64,000 bases of DNA, taken from contig NZ_JAGHRJ010000005.1 in NCBI RefSeq assembly GCF_017743865.1, positions 62,001-126,000 on the forward strand, read 5' to 3'. Positions 61,146-64,000 of the stretch are shown here, piece by piece. This DNA is from Labrenzia sp. R4_2 (GTDB taxonomy: Bacteria > Pseudomonadota > Alphaproteobacteria > Rhizobiales > Stappiaceae). Position 1 is the stretch's first letter, and each line of letters begins with the position of its first letter. The translations under genes and the position numbers were made by a program. Below the pieces are notes generated by a model. That model saw only the letters and a list, made by a program, of their open reading frames with translations. It did not search any database and had not been told where the DNA came from.

Positions 61146-62297
61146 CTACACATCAAACGGGATGATGAAGTTCACCCAGGCATACAACCGCATATTGACC
61201 CGGCGCAGCACGGATACCCATTCGCCGCCGCCGCCCGTATAGATTGCCGCAGCTCCATGAGCGCCGCCCGGAAATCGCTTCAGCGCCGGATCTTCATCCA
61301 TCACGATCTCAACCGCAAACCGCCCCTGCGGATGCATGAAGAGGAAGTTTGGCACATTTCCGCTCGGCTTGATCTGACCTTGCCCGGTTCCTTCCCAAAT
61401 CGCTTTCACTTTTCCGGTAAACACCTGACCGGGATAAATATCGAGGGCAACCTCAACCGGCTGGCCGGGCTCCACGAACTTCAGGTGTTCCTGATAGAAG
61501 GTCCCAAGGAAATAGGGATTTGCATCCGCAACAAAGGCCGCGATGGATGCGATCCGGAAGCCACCCACAACAAGTCCGGGACGTGCCTGCTGACTGATGA
61601 TCCGGCCATCCTCTGGCGCATAGATCGTCGTCTGATCAACATAGTATTGCGCCTGGTCGACCTGGGCCCGAGCTGCGGCCACCTGGGCATTCACACCATC
61701 GATTTGCGCCGCAACGGCGAGCTGCGCTTTCGTCACATTCGCCTCGGCCTCAGCCACTTGCGCTTTCGCCCCAGCTAATTGCGCGGTCCATTGATCCAGC
61801 GTTTCCTGGCGGGCACCGCCTTTCGGAACAAGATCCGTGTAGCGCTTGACCTGCTCAGACGCGAAGGTTTCATTGGCCTCAGCCTGAGCTAGCTGGTCCT
61901 GCGCCAGGACGACATCTTCTTGAAGGATCAGTGCATTTTGCTGCGCCTCGACCAGGTTCGCCTGCGCCTCTGCAAGCTGAGCGTCATAGAGCGTTGATTC
62001 AAACTGGTAGAGTTTGTCGCCCTTCTTGACCGGCTGGTTCTGAGTGACGAACACCTCTTGCAACAAGGTTGGATGCGGCAGCCGGGGTGCGATCTGGATC
62101 GTCTGGCGGATCACATGTCCGTCAATCGTGTAAGGCGCGAAGAAGCGCAGGAACACGACCAGAAGAAACAGGACGTGAAACCCAACCCAGAAGGTCACCA
62201 CCCCCCAGGCAACGTTGAACTTCAGAAGTTTGAACTTGTAGAAAACCAGCGAGGCAAAGATGCCATAGGCCCCAAGGATCAGAAGGGCAATCGTCAT
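61146..62297 (-). CDS. HlyD family membrane fusion protein (YiaV/EmrA-like)
   Basis: A 383-residue protein with two N-terminal membrane segments (about 4-20 and 28-55) and a periplasmic part with biotinyl-lipoyl halves (about 90-105 and 215-245: IYAPEDGRIISQQARPGLVVGG, ends quoted) around a long coiled coil (about 110-205, Ala/Glu/Gln-rich). It bridges an inner-membrane partner to the NodT channel. Its start overlaps the DUF3302 gene by 4 bases. The two-segment N-terminus differs from RND-type adaptors and matches YibH/YiaV. Confidence 0.9.
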   Translation of the reverse strand: MTIALLILGAYGIFASLVFYKFKLLKFNVAWGVVTFWVGFHVLFLLVVFLRFFAPYTIDGHVIRQTIQIAPRLPHPTLLQEVFVTQNQPVKKGDKLYQFESTLYDAQLAEAQANLVEAQQNALILQEDVVLAQDQLAQAEANETFASEQVKRYTDLVPKGGARQETLDQWTAQLAGAKAQVAEAEANVTKAQLAVAAQIDGVNAQVAAARAQVDQAQYYVDQTTIYAPEDGRIISQQARPGLVVGGFRIASIAAFVADANPYFLGTFYQEHLKFVEPGQPVEVALDIYPGQVFTGKVKAIWEGTGQGQIKPSGNVPNFLFMHPQGRFAVEIVMDEDPALKRFPGGAHGAAAIYTGGGGEWVSVLRRVNMRLYAWVNFIIPFDV

Positions 62298-62704
62298 GCC
62301 GCGCCCCCGGACTTTGGCAGCTCTTCTGATTGCGCGCTGACCTGAGCCTCGGCTTCACCGGTGGCATTGGACAGGACCGGCGTCGCTGACAACTGATCCG
62401 CCCCTCCATCCCCGGCGTCTTCGTTTGCCTTGACTTCAGCGCCTTTTGGCAGCTTGCGAATGTCGATCGTCAGGGAGTCGTGATAGGACCACATCAACGC
62501 GTGGATCCAAGGAAAAACCGTGAAAAGACCAATCCAACCGCCCAATTTCACGGATTCAGCGTGCGGGTGCTTGCGCTTTTCCGCGAGTTTGCCAGGAAGC
62601 CCGCCCAGCGTGATCATGACATAAAAGAAGGCGACAACCGCCAGAACGCCGATCAAGAAGGTCAGGTAGTCATAGCTATCGAGCTTGAAGTCAATCAGGT
62701 TCAT
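62294..62704 (-). CDS. DUF3302 inner membrane protein (YiaW-like)
   Basis: A 136-residue membrane protein with two helices (about 13-34 and 57-72) and a polar, Ala/Glu-rich tail. It matches the DUF3302 pattern (YDYLTFLIGVLAVVAF, GKLAEKRKHPHA, SVKLGGWIGLFTVFPWIHALMWS, ends given). In enterobacteria DUF3302 genes pair with HlyD-family genes, as here. The inner-membrane pump is not obvious, so this may be a small non-RND tripartite system. Confidence 0.88.
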   Translation of the reverse strand: MNLIDFKLDSYDYLTFLIGVLAVVAFFYVMITLGGLPGKLAEKRKHPHAESVKLGGWIGLFTVFPWIHALMWSYHDSLTIDIRKLPKGAEVKANEDAGDGGADQLSATPVLSNATGEAEAQVSAQSEELPKSGGAA

Positions 62705-62945
62705 GGGTCCTCCGCGCCAGCCCCCACATGGTTAAGCTTCGCCCTTTCGACACCCTCAGGCGCTCGGCTGGCAATTGCAACCCTCTTTGCAGCCCGCTCC
62801 ACGCGTGTTTCAAGTGAAGGATCTTTGAAACGGCAGTCCTTTGCGCGCTTCTGGGGCTTGCGCGGCGAATAGAACCGGCTAAATTGCCGCAAAATTTCAA
62901 CAAAGCGGACCCCTCCGCACAACTCACGAACTGGACCCTCCCTCA

Positions 62946-64000
62946 ATGGCGTATGGTGACATCAAGAAAGTCGTGCTGGCCTATTCCGGCGGCCTCGACA
63001 CGTCCATCATCCTGAAATGGCTGCAAACCGAACTCGGCTGCGAAGTTGTAACCTTCACAGCAGATCTCGGACAGGGAGAAGAGCTGGAGCCGGCGCGCAA
63101 AAAAGCCGAGATGATGGGCATCAAGGAAATCTACATTGATGACCTGCGCGAAGAATTCATTCGCGACTTCGTCTTCCCGATGTTCCGGGCCAACGCCGTT
63201 TATGAAGGTGTCTACCTGCTCGGCACCTCGATTGCCCGTCCGCTGATTTCCAAGCGCTTGATCGAGATCGCCGAAGAAACCGGCGCCGATGCGGTTGCCC
63301 ATGGCGCGACCGGCAAAGGCAATGACCAGGTTCGCTTCGAGCTCTCCGCCTATGCGCTCAACCCGGACATCAAGGTGATCGCGCCGTGGCGGGACTGGAC
63401 CTTTAAATCCCGGACCGACCTCTTGGACTTCGCCGAGAAAAACCAGATCCCGGTGCCAAAAGACAAGCGCGGCGAAGCCCCGTTCTCGGTCGACGCAAAC
63501 ATGCTGCACTCGTCTTCCGAAGGAAAGGTTCTGGAAGATCCGAACGAGGAAGCGCCGAACTATGTGTTCCAGCGCACTGTTGACCCGACCGAAGCGCCGG
63601 ACGTTGTCACCGAAATCGAGATCGGCTTTGAAAAAGGCGATGCGGTATCTCTGAACGGCGAAAAAATGTCCCCGGCCACATTGTTCGCAAAGCTCAACGA
63701 CTATGGCCGCGACAACGGCATTGGCCGGCTGGACATGGTTGAAAACCGGTTTGTCGGCATGAAGAGCCGCGGCATCTATGAAACCCCGGGCGGCACGATC
63801 CTGCTGCAAGCCCACCGGGCCATGGAGTCGATCACGCTCGATCGCGGCGCAGGCCATCTCAAAGACGAGTTGATGCCGCGCTACGCCGAGCTGATTTACA
63901 ACGGCTTCTGGTTCTCGCCTGAGCGCGAGATGCTGCAGGCCCTGATCGACAAGAGCCAGGAACATGTCACCGGCACCGTTCGCCTGAAACTCTACAAGGG
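62946..64000 (+). CDS. argG: Argininosuccinate synthase, 5' part only
   Basis: The first 351 residues; the window ends within the gene. It ligates citrulline and aspartate with ATP in arginine biosynthesis. The ATP-binding P-loop AYSGGLDTS (residues 12-20), the [11 protein letters not shown] region and [19 protein letters not shown] are present. No clear ribosome binding site precedes the ATG, but the start matches the usual N-terminus. The 241-base gap to the DUF3302 gene contains no supported gene. Confidence 0.97.
   Translation, partial: MAYGDIKKVVLAYSGGLDTSIILKWLQTELGCEVVTFTADLGQGEELEPARKKAEMMGIKEIYIDDLREEFIRDFVFPMFRANAVYEGVYLLGTSIARPLISKRLIEIAEETGADAVAHGATGKGNDQVRFELSAYALNPDIKVIAPWRDWTFKSRTDLLDFAEKNQIPVPKDKRGEAPFSVDANMLHSSSEGKVLEDPNEEAPNYVFQRTVDPTEAPDVVTEIEIGFEKGDAVSLNGEKMSPATLFAKLNDYGRDNGIGRLDMVENRFVGMKSRGIYETPGGTILLQAHRAMESITLDRGAGHLKDELMPRYAELIYNGFWFSPEREMLQALIDKSQEHVTGTVRLKLYK

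Noticed and set aside
62943..63965. 340-codon minus-strand frame at the window end
   Set aside because: Antisense to argG; no support beyond length.
1..64000. CRISPR array, prophage, insertion sequence or integrase
   Set aside because: No regular direct repeats, transposase or integrase motifs, or terminal inverted repeats were seen in the window.

Overview
The window reads as a chromosomal segment of an alphaproteobacterium of the Rhizobiales/Stappiaceae type, with Roseibium/Labrenzia-like gene content. The evidence is the moderately high GC content, the hemC-hemD-Mic60-hemY cluster, an ethylmalonyl-CoA pathway gene pair (ccr/ecm), an IalB-family protein, an alphaproteobacterial-type chemoreceptor, TRAP transporters and the tsaD/gpsA and YCII/EVE neighbourhoods. 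The assignment to genus is inference. There are no rRNA genes, CRISPR arrays, insertion sequences or prophage genes. One tRNA (Thr, anticodon CGT) is present.

Layout. 1-4 kb: 3' end of a pcaB-like lyase and a divergent TRAP transporter operon. 4-12 kb: a small secreted protein, tRNA-Thr, the heme cluster hemY/Mic60/hemD/hemC on the minus strand, and tsaD diverging from hemC. 11.8-20 kb: a sterol desaturase-creatininase fusion, a glycine-zipper lipoprotein, a Nudix hydrolase overlapping gpsA, a MarR-controlled cytochrome b561/monooxygenase pair, a VOC protein and a chemoreceptor. 20-28.5 kb: leuB, an EAL-CBS-GGDEF protein, a TSUP permease with a membrane-anchored AlbA_2 protein, an M20 amidohydrolase, and a YCII-EVE-methyltransferase operon. 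28.5-37.5 kb: Bcr/CflA exporter, arsRC, an M24 peptidase with an Asp/Glu-racemase-family protein, asd, TenA-like, a DMT exporter, and RidA/LysR. 37.5-44.5 kb: DinB, carbonic anhydrase, SbtB-like PII protein, SbtA bicarbonate transporter, a small His/Asp-rich protein, ecm and ccr. 44.6-52.3 kb: cell-envelope proteins (CAP, two SH3b, GH25), xth, a class IV aminotransferase, a quinone oxidoreductase, a SpoU methyltransferase and an ECF sigma factor. 52.5-64 kb: IalB, rlmN, a solute-binding protein, an IorAB-type molybdenum hydroxylase with a divergent TetR regulator, a NodT/HlyD/DUF3302 efflux operon, and the 5' part of argG.

The most interesting functional grouping is the inorganic-carbon module (SbtA, SbtB-like PII, beta-carbonic anhydrase) beside the CO2-fixing ethylmalonyl-CoA genes ccr and ecm. 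It suggests bicarbonate uptake and hydration coupled to reductive carboxylation in a heterotroph. Other points of interest are the in-frame fusion of a diiron membrane hydroxylase to a creatininase-like domain with altered metal ligands, a membrane-tethered AlbA_2 protein co-oriented with a TSUP permease, an ECF11-like sigma factor without an adjacent ChrR anti-sigma, and several well-formed palindromic operators in divergent promoters (MarR, TetR, ArsR). Most of the window is ordinary core metabolism, and no clearly new multi-gene defence or mobile system was seen.
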